Positions 34,766-43,077 of a stretch of DNA of 45,628 bases are shown here, piece after piece. Origin of the DNA: Campylobacterales bacterium. Lineage in GTDB: Bacteria > Campylobacterota > Campylobacteria > Campylobacterales > Nitratiruptoraceae. A model generated the notes under the pieces. It searched no databases and was not told where the DNA came from. It saw only the letters and a list, made by a program, of their open reading frames with translations. The stretch spans positions 1-45,628 of the forward strand of contig JAMONM010000029.1 of assembly GCA_027065825.1 (NCBI GenBank), read 5' to 3'. Position numbers and translations under genes: made by a program. The first letter of the stretch is position 1. Each line of letters opens with the position of its first letter.

Positions 34766-35593
34766 TTATTTTTTTCTTCTGGAGATTATTAGCCTATCGC
34801 TTGGCTTTTTCTTTCTGGTTTTGAAACCTTTGGTCGGTTTTCCCCATGGCGTCACAGGGTGTCTGCTCGGACCCGTTTTACCTTCACCACCGCCGTGAGG
34901 GTGATCGACAGGGTTCATTGCAGAACCTCTCGTCTGAGGCCTGATACCTCTGTGTCTGTTTCTGCCGGCCTTACCGATGGTCATATTGATGTAGTCCTCG
35001 TTACCTACAGTACCTATGGTAGCCATACATTCGCCCAGAACGTATCTCATCTCTCCGCTGGGGAGTCTGAGAATTACGTATTTATCCTCTCTACCCATTA
35101 TCTGAGCGTAGCTTCCGGCGCTTCTGGCCAACTGGCCTCCGTGACCCGGATGCATCTCTATGTTGTGAACCAGAGTACCTACCGGAATGTTTTTGAGCTT
35201 CATTGCGTTACCGGGCAGAACGTCCAAACCGCTTTCTGCGGCCTCTACCGTATCGCCTACCTTGAGACCCTTTGGCTGTATGATATATCTCTTGTCTCCG
35301 TCTCTGTATACGACGAGACAGATTCTACAGTTTCTATAAGGATCGTATTCGATAGTTGCCACTCTGCCTGGTACGCCGAATTTATCTCTTTTAAAATCTA
35401 TGATTCTATATAGTTTTTTGGCTCCCGCCTCTTTATGTCTGGAGGTTATTCTGCCCTGGTTGTTTCTACCTGCTTTGGCAGGGAGTTTTTTCAGCAGCTT
35501 CCTTACGGAAGGTTTGCTGGTAATGTCGCTTGAATCCAGCGTAGTCATAAATCTTCTGCTGGGCGTATACGGTTTGTATGTCTTTATTGCCAT
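34766..35593 (-). CDS. rplB: 50S ribosomal protein L2
   Basis: L2 is a key 23S rRNA-binding protein for subunit joining and peptidyl transfer. The 275-residue protein contains the essential [16 protein letters not shown] segment at about residues 226-241, whose histidine matches E. coli H229. The internal [14 protein letters not shown] is intact. It is 10 bases from rplW. Confidence 0.98.
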   Translation of the reverse strand: MAIKTYKPYTPSRRFMTTLDSSDITSKPSVRKLLKKLPAKAGRNNQGRITSRHKEAGAKKLYRIIDFKRDKFGVPGRVATIEYDPYRNCRICLVVYRDGDKRYIIQPKGLKVGDTVEAAESGLDVLPGNAMKLKNIPVGTLVHNIEMHPGHGGQLARSAGSYAQIMGREDKYVILRLPSGEMRYVLGECMATIGTVGNEDYINMTIGKAGRNRHRGIRPQTRGSAMNPVDHPHGGGEGKTGPSRHPVTPWGKPTKGFKTRKKKPSDRLIISRRKK

Positions 35594-35603
35594 CGTTCTA
35601 TCC

Positions 35604-35885
35604 TTACACCGCTAAGCTTTCTATCTGAGTGCCTTCTGGCAACTTCACATAGAATTTTTTATAGTTGTCTCTGCGACCCTCGATACCTCTGAATCTCTTC
35701 TTTTTGCCTTTAACTCTAAGAGAGTTTATTTTTACCGGATTGACTCCGAAATACTCTTTTAGAAGCTGTTTCAACTGGTTTTTCGTCATCTTCTCCGATG
35801 TCTGAATGACGATATACCCCTCTTCCTGAAGGCCTAAACTCTTTTCCGTATAGATTATCGATTTGATATCAGTTATATCTGCCAT
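35604..35885 (-). CDS. rplW: 50S ribosomal protein L23
   Basis: L23 at the tunnel exit docks trigger factor and signal recognition particle. The 93-residue protein starts [20 protein letters not shown] and has the [20 protein letters not shown] loop. It follows rplD with a one-base gap. Confidence 0.97.
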   Translation of the reverse strand: MADITDIKSIIYTEKSLGLQEEGYIVIQTSEKMTKNQLKQLLKEYFGVNPVKINSLRVKGKKKRFRGIEGRRDNYKKFYVKLPEGTQIESLAV

Positions 35886-35886
35886 T

Positions 35887-36501
35887 TTAGCCCTCTTTTA
35901 CTAAGTTTTCCCAAACGGCTCTCTCTATCACGATCGCGTTATATGCGGCCGCGAGATAGGCGTTGAGCTCGTTAGGCTCGATCAAATAGGCGTTAGGAAG
36001 GTTTCTAAACGCCAGAAATGTTTTTTCGTCTACCAGATCTTTTACGATCAACGCGTCCTTGACTCCCAGTTTGCTTATAATGGAAGCCGCATCTTTTGTC
36101 TTTCCGGACTCAACCGCCACGCTGTCCACTATAAACAGCTTGCCTTCCTGGGCCTTTTCGAACAGCGCATATTCCAAAGCCAGTCTTTTTTGTTTTTTGT
36201 TCACTTTTTGCGTATAGTTCTTTTTATTTGTAGGACCGAACACTACGCCGCCCCCTACAAACAGAGGAGATCTAATGGATCCCGCTCTAGCGCCGCCTCT
36301 ACCTTTTTGCTGCCAGGGTTTTCTGCCGCCTCCTCTGACCGCGCTTCTGTTTTTGGTATGGGCGTTGTTGGCTCTCAGATTCGCCGCGTACGCCTTTACA
36401 TACAGATAAAGGTTATGCGGGTTTACCTGAGAGTACTTCTCGGGTAGCGTCTCTTCGCCGCTTTTTTCAAACTTTTCGTTCAATACTACCGCTTTGCTCA
36501 T
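35887..36501 (-). CDS. rplD: 50S ribosomal protein L4
   Basis: L4 lines the exit tunnel and in E. coli controls the S10 operon by both transcription and translation. The 204-residue protein has the long tunnel loop with [20 protein letters not shown] at about residues 53-72, followed by [18 protein letters not shown]. It overlaps rplC by ATGA. The S10 leader here is only about 50 bases, much shorter than the E. coli L4-responsive leader, so L4 control of that type is not supported. Confidence 0.97.
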   Translation of the reverse strand: MSKAVVLNEKFEKSGEETLPEKYSQVNPHNLYLYVKAYAANLRANNAHTKNRSAVRGGGRKPWQQKGRGGARAGSIRSPLFVGGGVVFGPTNKKNYTQKVNKKQKRLALEYALFEKAQEGKLFIVDSVAVESGKTKDAASIISKLGVKDALIVKDLVDEKTFLAFRNLPNAYLIEPNELNAYLAAAYNAIVIERAVWENLVKEG

Positions 36502-37076
36502 TTTACAATCCTTATTCTTCCTAATGCTCCGTTTGGACCAGGAACGGAACCTTTGATGACCAAAATTCTGTTTTCCGGATCGAAACTCAAAACTTCGTTC
36601 TGAACCGTAACTTTTTCATTACCGTAGTGTCCTGGCATCTTCTGTCCGGGCTGAACTCTTCCTGGAAATTCGCAGTTACCGATCGAGCCTGTTCTTCTGT
36701 GGAATCTCGATCCGTGGCTTCTGGGACCTCCGCCGAAATTCCATCTTTTGACGACGCCCGCAAATCCCCTACCTTTGGAGTTGAAGGAACTTTTTATCTT
36801 TTTAACGTTTTCCAGAACGGCAATATCGATATCGCCGGCCTCTTTGTTGGCTACTTTTAGCGTAGCGAATCTATTGTATTCAGCAGGCAGGCCGTACTTT
36901 TTTTGTTGTCCCTCGATCGCCTTGTTTCTCTTTTTTCCCTGAGAAAAAGCCACTATGGCTCTTCCGTCTTCGAAAACTTCGCAAACTTTGGCCTCTTTAA
37001 TCTTTAGCAGCGTTACAGGTACGCTAGGTACGCTGATGGTTCTGCTCATCCCAATCTTTTCTACTATAAATTCCAT
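36498..37076 (-). CDS. rplC: 50S ribosomal protein L3
   Basis: L3 is an early assembly protein that reaches the peptidyl transferase centre. The 192-residue product has the conserved [20 protein letters not shown] segment, the [21 protein letters not shown] stretch from about residue 128, and [13 protein letters not shown]. It is 11 bases after rpsJ. Confidence 0.97.
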   Translation of the reverse strand: MEFIVEKIGMSRTISVPSVPVTLLKIKEAKVCEVFEDGRAIVAFSQGKKRNKAIEGQQKKYGLPAEYNRFATLKVANKEAGDIDIAVLENVKKIKSSFNSKGRGFAGVVKRWNFGGGPRSHGSRFHRRTGSIGNCEFPGRVQPGQKMPGHYGNEKVTVQNEVLSFDPENRILVIKGSVPGPNGALGRIRIVK

Positions 37077-37087
37077 CTACAACTCCC

Positions 37088-37399
37088 TTATTGACCCATT
37101 GACCTAACTTCTACATCCACTTCAGGAGCCAAGTCTAACTTCATCAGCGAATCCACCGTATCCGGTGTCGCGGATACTATGTCAATAAGCCTTGAATGAA
37201 TCCTGATTTCAAACTGTTCTCTCGAATCTTTGTTGATATGAGGAGATCTGAGAACCGTATATCTTCTAATCTTAGTAGGCAACGGAATAGGACCGCGAAT
37301 CTCCGCGCCGGTTCTCTTTACGGCTTCCACTATAGCCGCAACACTTCTGTCCAAAACCCTATGATCGTAAGCCCGAAGCTTTAGTCTGATCTTTTCCAT
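37088..37399 (-). CDS. rpsJ: 30S ribosomal protein S10 (NusE)
   Basis: S10 is a 30S head protein and, as NusE, binds NusB and NusG in antitermination and transcription-translation coupling. The 103-residue protein starts [20 protein letters not shown] and has the signature [20 protein letters not shown] at about residues 37-56. It is the first gene of the S10-spc-alpha cluster, behind a clear promoter (37455-37483) and a leader of about 50 bases with a small hairpin. Confidence 0.98.
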   Translation of the reverse strand: MEKIRLKLRAYDHRVLDRSVAAIVEAVKRTGAEIRGPIPLPTKIRRYTVLRSPHINKDSREQFEIRIHSRLIDIVSATPDTVDSLMKLDLAPEVDVEVRSMGQ

Positions 37400-37423
37400 T
37401 TCGACCTTTCTTTAAAAGAACTT

Positions 37424-37438
37424 GTTGCCGACAGCAAC
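37424..37438 (-). promoter_or_regulatory. Small hairpin in the S10 leader
   Basis: GTTGC-TGTCG-GCAAC forms a 5-bp stem with a 5-base loop in the 5' leader, about 10 bases after the predicted start and 25 before the rpsJ ATG. Outer bases TTG and CAA can add pairs with one bulge. Confidence 0.35.
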
Positions 37439-37454
37439 ACAATTTGGAGCATGA

Positions 37455-37483
37455 ATTATAGAATATAAGGTTGCCAAAATCAA
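37455..37483 (-). promoter_or_regulatory. Promoter of the S10-spc-alpha cluster
   Basis: On the minus strand TTGATT (37483-37478) and TATAAT (37460-37455) are spaced by 17 bases, a near-consensus sigma70 promoter. The predicted start is near 37448, leaving a leader of about 50 bases before rpsJ. The -35 box is one base from the -35 box of the divergent promoter. Confidence 0.85.
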
Positions 37484-37499
37484 GTATTTTAGCTACAAT
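37471..37499 (+). promoter_or_regulatory. Promoter of the P-loop ATPase-like gene
   Basis: On the plus strand TTGCCA (37471-37476) and TACAAT (37494-37499) are spaced by 17 bases. The predicted start is near 37506, 25 bases before the ATG. It overlaps the S10 promoter back to back, so only one can be occupied at a time. Confidence 0.8.
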
Positions 37500-37530
37500 T
37501 GAGCCAATTTATTTCCTTTTAGGAAGGAAA

Positions 37531-38580
37531 ATGCAGGGGCTAGAGTTTTTCTACGACAACTTTCATCCGGCAAACGACACACTACCCAGAAAATTCGATC
37601 TCCCCGACAACAAAAGAGTTTTAATCTGGGGCCCCAAATATTGCGGAAAACGTTCGTTGACAGAGAGAGCCGCAAAAGAGCGTTTCGATACCAAAGCCGT
37701 TTTGTTTGTGGATTGCGAGGATTTTAGATTCGATCACAATCAACTAAGTCACCTAAACAGCTTTATAGAACAAAAAAAGATAGAGCTGCTGATACTTTAC
37801 GGAGACTGTATGGAGTTTGAGGCCGAGTGCGAATATATCTGGAGAGTTTCTCATCGTTTCTTGAACATGGAAGGTTTTACATCCTTTAAGGTCTCGAACC
37901 TAGATTTTGAAGAGTATCTTCTCTTTGCGAAAAGAAGCGAACCCAAAATCGCATTCAACTCATTTTTAAAAAGCGGTAACATCCCCGAAATGGCCAGAGT
38001 ACCAGAAATCAAACGAGACAGAAGAGCCAAAGAGATAATAAAGCTCACCTTCGGTACGGATATTCCGATCATAAAAGAGATAACGCTCCATCAGGGGCAG
38101 AGCAGATCGGTCCATTTTATCTTTACTCGACTCAAAGAGAGAATAAAAATATCAAAAGACAGATTCTACGGCATCTTCGAAGATCTTTGCCGCTCGGAGT
38201 ATATATACGCCGTCGAGAAGTTCAATTCGAAAAGATCTCCTAAAAAGCTCTTTTTTTACGACTTTTTGCTAAAAACGTATCTCCATGTTAACAGAGAGTT
38301 TCCAAAAATTTTCGAAAATATGGTCTTTTTGGAGATCAAAGAGCCTCTTTTTTATCTGGAGCCTCTGGGTTTTTACCTCCCCAAAAGCGAAAAAATCCTC
38401 ATGGCGGTACCTTTTGGCAACGAGGTCAGAATAGAGAACAAAATCGAACAGGTTTTGAAAAAAAGCGGCCTAAAACCGAAAAAGATAGAGGTGGTAACTG
38501 TTGCGACCAGTTTTAAATACGATAAAAACGGTATAGAGTGCGAGGTTATCCCCTTTTACGAATGGGCGCTGGGGAAATAG
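37531..38580 (+). CDS. P-loop ATPase-like protein with degenerate Walker A (HP1321-like)
   Basis: I choose the ATG at 37531 (MQGLEFFYDNFHPAND) because AGGAAGG lies 4 bases upstream and the promoter start is at about 37506; an in-frame TTG at 37471 lies inside the -35 box. The product is 349 residues. The Walker A position reads GPKYCGKRS at residues 34-42: the Ser/Thr normally after GK is Arg. The likely Walker B (ELLILYGD) lacks the usual Asp-Glu pair. The rest resembles the ATPase/DUF4143 type with a C-terminal winged region (FFYDFLLKTYLHV ... FENMVFLEI). A similar gene lies between rpsJ and rnhB in H. pylori, by memory. The function is unknown, and ATP hydrolysis is doubtful. Confidence 0.85.
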   Translation: MQGLEFFYDNFHPANDTLPRKFDLPDNKRVLIWGPKYCGKRSLTERAAKERFDTKAVLFVDCEDFRFDHNQLSHLNSFIEQKKIELLILYGDCMEFEAECEYIWRVSHRFLNMEGFTSFKVSNLDFEEYLLFAKRSEPKIAFNSFLKSGNIPEMARVPEIKRDRRAKEIIKLTFGTDIPIIKEITLHQGQSRSVHFIFTRLKERIKISKDRFYGIFEDLCRSEYIYAVEKFNSKRSPKKLFFYDFLLKTYLHVNREFPKIFENMVFLEIKEPLFYLEPLGFYLPKSEKILMAVPFGNEVRIENKIEQVLKKSGLKPKKIEVVTVATSFKYDKNGIECEVIPFYEWALGK

Positions 38581-38612
38581 GACGAAACAGGTTTTAAACA
38601 AACTTCCGGTTA

Positions 38613-38641
38613 TTAATAATTTAGCCTCTTTTGAGTATACT
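38613..38641 (+). promoter_or_regulatory. Possible promoter of rnhB
   Basis: TTAATA (38613-38618) and TATACT (38636-38641) spaced by 17 bases, ending 18 bases before the rnhB ATG. The -35 match is weak and the leader would be about 12 bases. Confidence 0.4.
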
Positions 38642-38659
38642 CCCAAAAAAAGGAGAGCT

Positions 38660-39205
38660 ATGATCTGCGGGATAGACGAGGCCGGAAGGGGGCCGTTGGC
38701 CGGTCCGTTGGTGGTGGCGGGAGTAGTGTTTAAAAAGCGTATCTACAAACTCGACGATTCCAAAAATCTAACCACTGACGAACGGGAAAAGCTGTACGAG
38801 CGAATCGTTACGGCCTCACACTACCATATAGTAATTATAGAGAGCGACCAAATAGATACCTACGGGCTCTCCGTCTGTATAGCCAAATCTCTCAAAGAGA
38901 TAGTATCCCGCATCGAAGCAGATCGCTATATTTTTGACGGCAATTCTCGCTTCGGCGTCCGGCACGTAGAGCCTATTATCAAGGCGGATCAAAGCGTCAA
39001 AGAGGTGATGGCGGCCTCCATTTTGGCAAAAGTCACCCGCGATCGCATTATGTGCGAACTGGACAAACTATATCCCCAATACGGCTTTTGCCGTCACAAA
39101 GGCTACGGCACCAAAGACCACATAGAAGCCATCAAAAATCACGGACTCTGCCCGATCCACCGAAAAAGCTTTCGCCCAAAGGCGCTGCAGCCTACACTGT
39201 TTTGA
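38660..39205 (+). CDS. rnhB: Ribonuclease HII
   Basis: RNase HII cuts RNA in RNA-DNA hybrids and removes misincorporated ribonucleotides. The 181-residue protein has the GIDEAGRGPLAG motif at residues 4-15 with D6 and E7, YIFDGN with D93, and IIKADQSV with D110, which complete the four-acid metal site. SILAKVTRDRIM is also present. A second RNase H (type I, rnhA) is at 43071-43496. The gene converges on mqo and their ends overlap by 14 bases. Confidence 0.98.
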   Translation: MICGIDEAGRGPLAGPLVVAGVVFKKRIYKLDDSKNLTTDEREKLYERIVTASHYHIVIIESDQIDTYGLSVCIAKSLKEIVSRIEADRYIFDGNSRFGVRHVEPIIKADQSVKEVMAASILAKVTRDRIMCELDKLYPQYGFCRHKGYGTKDHIEAIKNHGLCPIHRKSFRPKALQPTLF

Positions 39206-40541
39206 GATCCAACGTATGCAAGGGGTCTTTTAACAGCTCCTCCTCCAGGAGGCCCATATCTATTCTGGAGGATAGATAATCGGCAATACTGACCATATCT
39301 TTAAAAGCGTTTCCCATACAGCTAGTGGCACCCGGAGAGGGGGTCATGTTGAAAATCAAACCTTTCATAGGCTCTATTTTGGCTTCGCCAAGAAGCAGTT
39401 TTTTCTTAGCCTTGTCTATTATCTGGGGCCGTAAGCCTCCCACGTTTTTGGCAAATTCAAGATCCTCTTCCGTAATCTTTGGAACGATCTTTCGAACCTC
39501 TTTCAAAAATAGAGACTTTCTGATACCGGGCACCTCGTACATCATGTTTTTGAATATATACTCTCTGATATCGTGATCTTTCAAAAGATCGTAAAAGACC
39601 CCTATCACTTTTGAATCAGGATTGAAAGAGTGCAGAAAATCTATATACGTGCTCTCCTTGTATCGCTCCAGTTTAGGCAGAGCCAGAGCCGTCGGGCCGA
39701 ACCTGGTCTTTCCGCGCTCGCTGATATCCGGATCTCCGTGAATGGCCGCAAAGGGGAGCTTTTCGTTCTGAACAGTATATACCTTTGAATTGAGCAACGA
39801 AGATGGCGCGTAGTAGTAGCTGCCTCCGATGGGCAAACAGGAGAGCTCCTTGGCAAATCCCATCTCGTGAGCCAACAGCAGGGAATATGCCCCGGCGTTC
39901 ACCACCACGAAATCCGCAAAAAAGTATCCGCCGGGAGTGTTCAACATATATTTGTTGCCTTTTTGCTCTATAGAGTAGACCTCGCTGTTAAGATATAGGG
40001 AAAAACCTTTTTTTAGAGTCAGCGCCTTATCTATCATACTCTTTGCTATCTCTCCGAAATTCACAGCACAGTACTGATCTAGCGCGCCCATGGCAACTAT
40101 GTTCTCTTTTCTCCCCTCGACCAGCGAAGGCTCTATTTTTTTCAGTTCCTCCCTTTTAAACAGCTTCAAATAGGGATAAAGCTCCCTGAATTTTTCGTAT
40201 CTCTTTTCTATCAGTTCCACCTCGTTTGCTACGCCGATCACCATTTTGGGATATTTAAATATATATCTATCTTCAAATCCGGAGTTTAACGCGTAGTTCA
40301 ACAGCATTTTAGCCGTCTCTTTTACCTTTTTGGCTTTTTCGAAGGTATAGTTGGTCTCGATATCTCCCATATGGAGCGTCTGCGAATTGTGCCTGGCGTT
40401 GCTGTTTAGAGGCGCTATTTTTGAATATTTTTCGAAAATAGCCACTCTGTCTATATCGGTATATCTGGCCAGTTCGTAAAAAAGAGCGGCTCCCGATATA
40501 CCTCCGCCTATAATAGCTACGTTGTAATAGTGGTTTTTCAT
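39192..40541 (-). CDS. mqo: Malate:quinone oxidoreductase
   Basis: This FAD-dependent membrane-associated enzyme oxidises malate to oxaloacetate and feeds electrons to quinone, replacing or supplementing malate dehydrogenase. The 449-residue protein starts with a Rossmann dinucleotide site VAIIGGGISGAALFYELARY (residues 8-27), has NSNARHNSQTLHMGD, and carries FGPTALALPKLERY and SPGATSCMGNAFKD near the C-terminus, as in Mqo. No dehydrogenase subunit or other TCA gene is adjacent. A related FAD oxidase such as L-2-hydroxyglutarate oxidase is the main alternative. Its 3' end overlaps rnhB by 14 bases. Confidence 0.88.
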   Translation of the reverse strand: MKNHYYNVAIIGGGISGAALFYELARYTDIDRVAIFEKYSKIAPLNSNARHNSQTLHMGDIETNYTFEKAKKVKETAKMLLNYALNSGFEDRYIFKYPKMVIGVANEVELIEKRYEKFRELYPYLKLFKREELKKIEPSLVEGRKENIVAMGALDQYCAVNFGEIAKSMIDKALTLKKGFSLYLNSEVYSIEQKGNKYMLNTPGGYFFADFVVVNAGAYSLLLAHEMGFAKELSCLPIGGSYYYAPSSLLNSKVYTVQNEKLPFAAIHGDPDISERGKTRFGPTALALPKLERYKESTYIDFLHSFNPDSKVIGVFYDLLKDHDIREYIFKNMMYEVPGIRKSLFLKEVRKIVPKITEEDLEFAKNVGGLRPQIIDKAKKKLLLGEAKIEPMKGLIFNMTPSPGATSCMGNAFKDMVSIADYLSSRIDMGLLEEELLKDPLHTLDLKTV

Positions 40542-40661
40542 GGAAATTTCCTCTATAGATTATTTGAATACAGTATCGGACAAAAAGGGAAATATTTGAC
40601 GATTTATCGATTTTTTTTATATCAAAAGAGGTATTATGGCTAAGAAAAACTTATAACAGAA

Positions 40662-41258
40662 TTACAAGCGGGCTCGATTTTTGGAGTAATAGTAATAAAA
40701 AACGATTAAAACGGCCGCCATTACAACGGCTATTATGAGGTAGAGATACTCTTTTATTCTCTCTTCGTTCTCTCCTAAAAAATACCCTAAAGCCAACAAT
40801 ACCGCGCACCATATTCCGGCCCCCAAAAAGGTATAGACGCCAAAAGCTATCAGCTTCATCCTTCCTATACCGGCCGGTAAAGATATATACTGCCTAACGC
40901 CGGGCACCAAACGACCCCAGAAAGTGCTCGGATATCCGTATCTGTTGAAAAACTCTTCCACTCTGACAACGCTTCGTTCGCTCATAAAAAAATATCTGCC
41001 GTATTTGATTAAAAAAGGGCGACCCAGTCTGTGTCCTACGGCATAGTTAAAAAGAGCCCCGGCCAAACTGCCGCCGGTTCCCGCCAGCCATGCCAAGAAT
41101 ATATTCATTTCTCCTCTACTGGCCAGATATCCTGCTGGAACCATCGCCACCTCGCTCGGAAAAGGGAAAAAGGAGCTCTCCAAAAACATCATGAAAAAGA
41201 TTCCCAAATACCCCATATCCCCAACAAGAGATACTATAAAGGAGACTATTTCGCTCAT
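40662..41258 (-). CDS. DedA/VTT-family membrane protein
   Basis: A 198-residue inner membrane protein with about four to five hydrophobic segments and the family signatures: ESSFFPFPSEVAMVPAGYLA near the N-terminus (residues 27-46) and FWGRLVPGVRQYISLPAG in the middle. The family includes transporters that recycle polyisoprenyl phosphate or phosphatidylethanolamine and supports envelope homeostasis. Which activity this member has cannot be told. Its ATG overlaps the aroC stop (ATGA). The basic C-terminus KNRARL is cytoplasmic by the positive-inside rule. Confidence 0.92.
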   Translation of the reverse strand: MSEIVSFIVSLVGDMGYLGIFFMMFLESSFFPFPSEVAMVPAGYLASRGEMNIFLAWLAGTGGSLAGALFNYAVGHRLGRPFLIKYGRYFFMSERSVVRVEEFFNRYGYPSTFWGRLVPGVRQYISLPAGIGRMKLIAFGVYTFLGAGIWCAVLLALGYFLGENEERIKEYLYLIIAVVMAAVLIVFYYYYSKNRARL

Positions 41259-42328
41259 CCGTATATTTTTTTGAGATTCTCGAGTCTGCCAGAGGCCCCC
41301 AAAAGCAGCATATCCGCCAAAACGAGCGCCATCATAGCCTCGGCCACCACGCTACCTCGCGCCGCTACGAAAGGATCGTGGCGCCCTTTTAGCTCTACTT
41401 CCACCTCGTTGCCAGCCGTGTCGATGGAGCGCTGCTTTTTAAAAATTGAAGGGGTCGGCTTGAACCATACTTTGGCTACCACATCTTCGCCGTTGCTGAT
41501 GCCGCCTAATACTCCTCCGGCGTTGTTGCTGACAAATCCCTCTTTCGTTATTTCATCGTTGTTTTGGCTGCCTCTAAGACGACTCGCTTCTATACCAAGA
41601 CCGATCTCCACGGCTTTAGCGGCGTTGATACTCATGAGCGCCTCGGACAAAACGGCATCTAGTTTGTAGTATATCGGCTCGCCAAGTCCTACAGGTACAC
41701 CGCGTGCACGAACCAACACAGCGCCGCCCACACTGTCGTGCGCCTCTTTGGCAGCTACAATGGCCTGCTTTTGCTTCTCTTCCACATCTGGATCGAGCGA
41801 AAATATTTCACTCTCTCTAGCATAGGTAAAATCGAGACGCTTCGCTTCGATGCCGGCTACTTCGCATACTCCCGCTTCAACCTCGATACCGAACTCTTTC
41901 AAAAGTAGTTTCGCCACCGCTCCAGCAGCCACGCGCGCCGCCGTTTCACGTGCGCTGCTGCGTCCGCCCCCGCGATAGTCTCGGATACCGTATTTGTAAA
42001 AATATGTAAAATCAGCGTGTCCGGGGCGGAAAATATCTTTGATGTTGGAGTAGTCGCGACTCTTTTGATCTTTGTTAAATATCACCATCGCAATGGGCGT
42101 ACCCGTGCTTTTGCCTTCGAATAGGCCGCTCAAAATCTCCACCCCGTCGCTCTCGTTTCTGGCCGTGGTGAATCTGTTTTGTCCTGGACGCCTGCGATCT
42201 AGCTCGCTTTGTATGAAGTCTTCGTCGATCACAAGACCGGCCGGCACCCCGTCCACTACGCAACCGATAGCTTTGCCGTGAGACTCTCCGAATGTGGTTA
42301 TTCTAAATCTCTGACCGAAACTGTTCAT
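41255..42328 (-). CDS. aroC: Chorismate synthase
   Basis: AroC makes chorismate from EPSP, the last step of the shikimate pathway, with reduced FMN. The 357-residue protein starts [20 protein letters not shown], with [18 protein letters not shown] at residues 14-31, and has [20 protein letters not shown] then [19 protein letters not shown], the FMN and substrate signatures. Its ATG overlaps the rnc stop (ATGA), so it is coupled to RNase III. The order TPR-rnhA-rnc-aroC matches C. jejuni. Confidence 0.98.
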   Translation of the reverse strand: MNSFGQRFRITTFGESHGKAIGCVVDGVPAGLVIDEDFIQSELDRRRPGQNRFTTARNESDGVEILSGLFEGKSTGTPIAMVIFNKDQKSRDYSNIKDIFRPGHADFTYFYKYGIRDYRGGGRSSARETAARVAAGAVAKLLLKEFGIEVEAGVCEVAGIEAKRLDFTYARESEIFSLDPDVEEKQKQAIVAAKEAHDSVGGAVLVRARGVPVGLGEPIYYKLDAVLSEALMSINAAKAVEIGLGIEASRLRGSQNNDEITKEGFVSNNAGGVLGGISNGEDVVAKVWFKPTPSIFKKQRSIDTAGNEVEVELKGRHDPFVAARGSVVAEAMMALVLADMLLLGASGRLENLKKIYG

Positions 42329-43014
42329 TGAGCATCTCTTTTTTTCAAAATCTCCAGAGCTCTCTTGGCCGCCTCCTGCTGAGCCGCTTTTTTGCTTTTG
42401 CCGGTAGCGCTTGCCAGGCGCTCCTGGTGTAAATAGACAGCCACTTCGAACTCTTTTTTATGATCCGGGCCGTAAGAGCTAATCAGCCGATATTCCGGAG
42501 TCGTGCCGTATCTTGCCTGCGTCAACTCCTGAAGAGTCGTTTTATAATCTTTAAAAAGCGTATTGAGATCGATTTTGGGATAGACTCTCTCTAGAAGTTT
42601 CAACGTAATCTTTTTTACCTCTTCAAGACCGCTTTCAAGATATATGGCCCCCATTACGGCCTCAAAAGCGTTGGACAACAAAGAGGGTTTTGTTCTGCCG
42701 TCGTTATTCTCTTCCGCAGCCGAAATATATATAAACTTTCCCAAAGAGAGCTCCGAGGCAAGTTTGGCAAATCCCTCCTCGTTGACCAAGGAGGCTCTCA
42801 TTTTCGAAAGTTCTCCCTCGTTTGCATCCGGAAACTTGAAAAAAAGATACTCCCCGATCACCAGATCCAAAACCGCATCTCCCAAAAACTCGAGTCTTTC
42901 GTTGTTATACGGCTTTTTATAGCTTTTGTGGGTCAAAGCTTCCACAAGAAGACTCTTGTTTTTAAAGCTGTATCCCAAAATCTCTTCGAAACGTCTCAGG
43001 CTCTGATGGGGCAT
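42325..43014 (-). CDS. rnc: Ribonuclease III
   Basis: RNase III cuts double-stranded RNA, including rRNA precursors. I place the start at the ATG at 43014 ([17 protein letters not shown]) because AGGAGG lies 5 bases upstream; an in-frame GTG at 43074 lies in the upstream hairpin. The product is 229 residues. The signature [10 protein letters not shown] is at 38-47 with E39, E42 and D46. The second metal-site segment reads [10 protein letters not shown]118 (E. coli E117) is present, but the position of E. coli D114 is Asn115. The C-terminal double-stranded-RNA domain is complete (DYKTTLQEL to [10 protein letters not shown]). A long inverted repeat directly precedes the gene. Confidence 0.97.
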   Translation of the reverse strand: MPHQSLRRFEEILGYSFKNKSLLVEALTHKSYKKPYNNERLEFLGDAVLDLVIGEYLFFKFPDANEGELSKMRASLVNEEGFAKLASELSLGKFIYISAAEENNDGRTKPSLLSNAFEAVMGAIYLESGLEEVKKITLKLLERVYPKIDLNTLFKDYKTTLQELTQARYGTTPEYRLISSYGPDHKKEFEVAVYLHQERLASATGKSKKAAQQEAAKRALEILKKRDAQ

Positions 43015-43026
43015 TGCTCCTCCTTG

Positions 43027-43077
43027 AAAAAAAGGAGCGATGAGTGAGGAGTGGCGCCACTCTTCACTCTTCACTCC
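43027..43077 (-). terminator. Long inverted repeat with U7 tail between rnhA and rnc (terminator/attenuator or RNase III site)
   Basis: On the minus strand a 21-base arm at 43077-43057 pairs with 43054-43034 with only three non-Watson-Crick positions (one of them G-U), around a central GGCGCC, followed directly by seven Ts (43033-43027). The left arm includes the rnhA stop codon and consists of GAGTGAA heptamer repeats. The tail ends just before the AGGAGG site of rnc. It has all the marks of an intrinsic terminator, and its long stem is also a possible RNase III substrate. Confidence 0.8.

Noticed and set aside
37471-37530. TTG start for the ATPase-like gene at 37471
   Set aside because: It lies within the -35 box of the gene's own promoter, upstream of the predicted transcript start.
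43015-43074. GTG start for rnc adding 20 residues
   Set aside because: The added part is encoded by the terminator-like stem; the ATG at 43014 has AGGAGG at the right distance and fits the family start.
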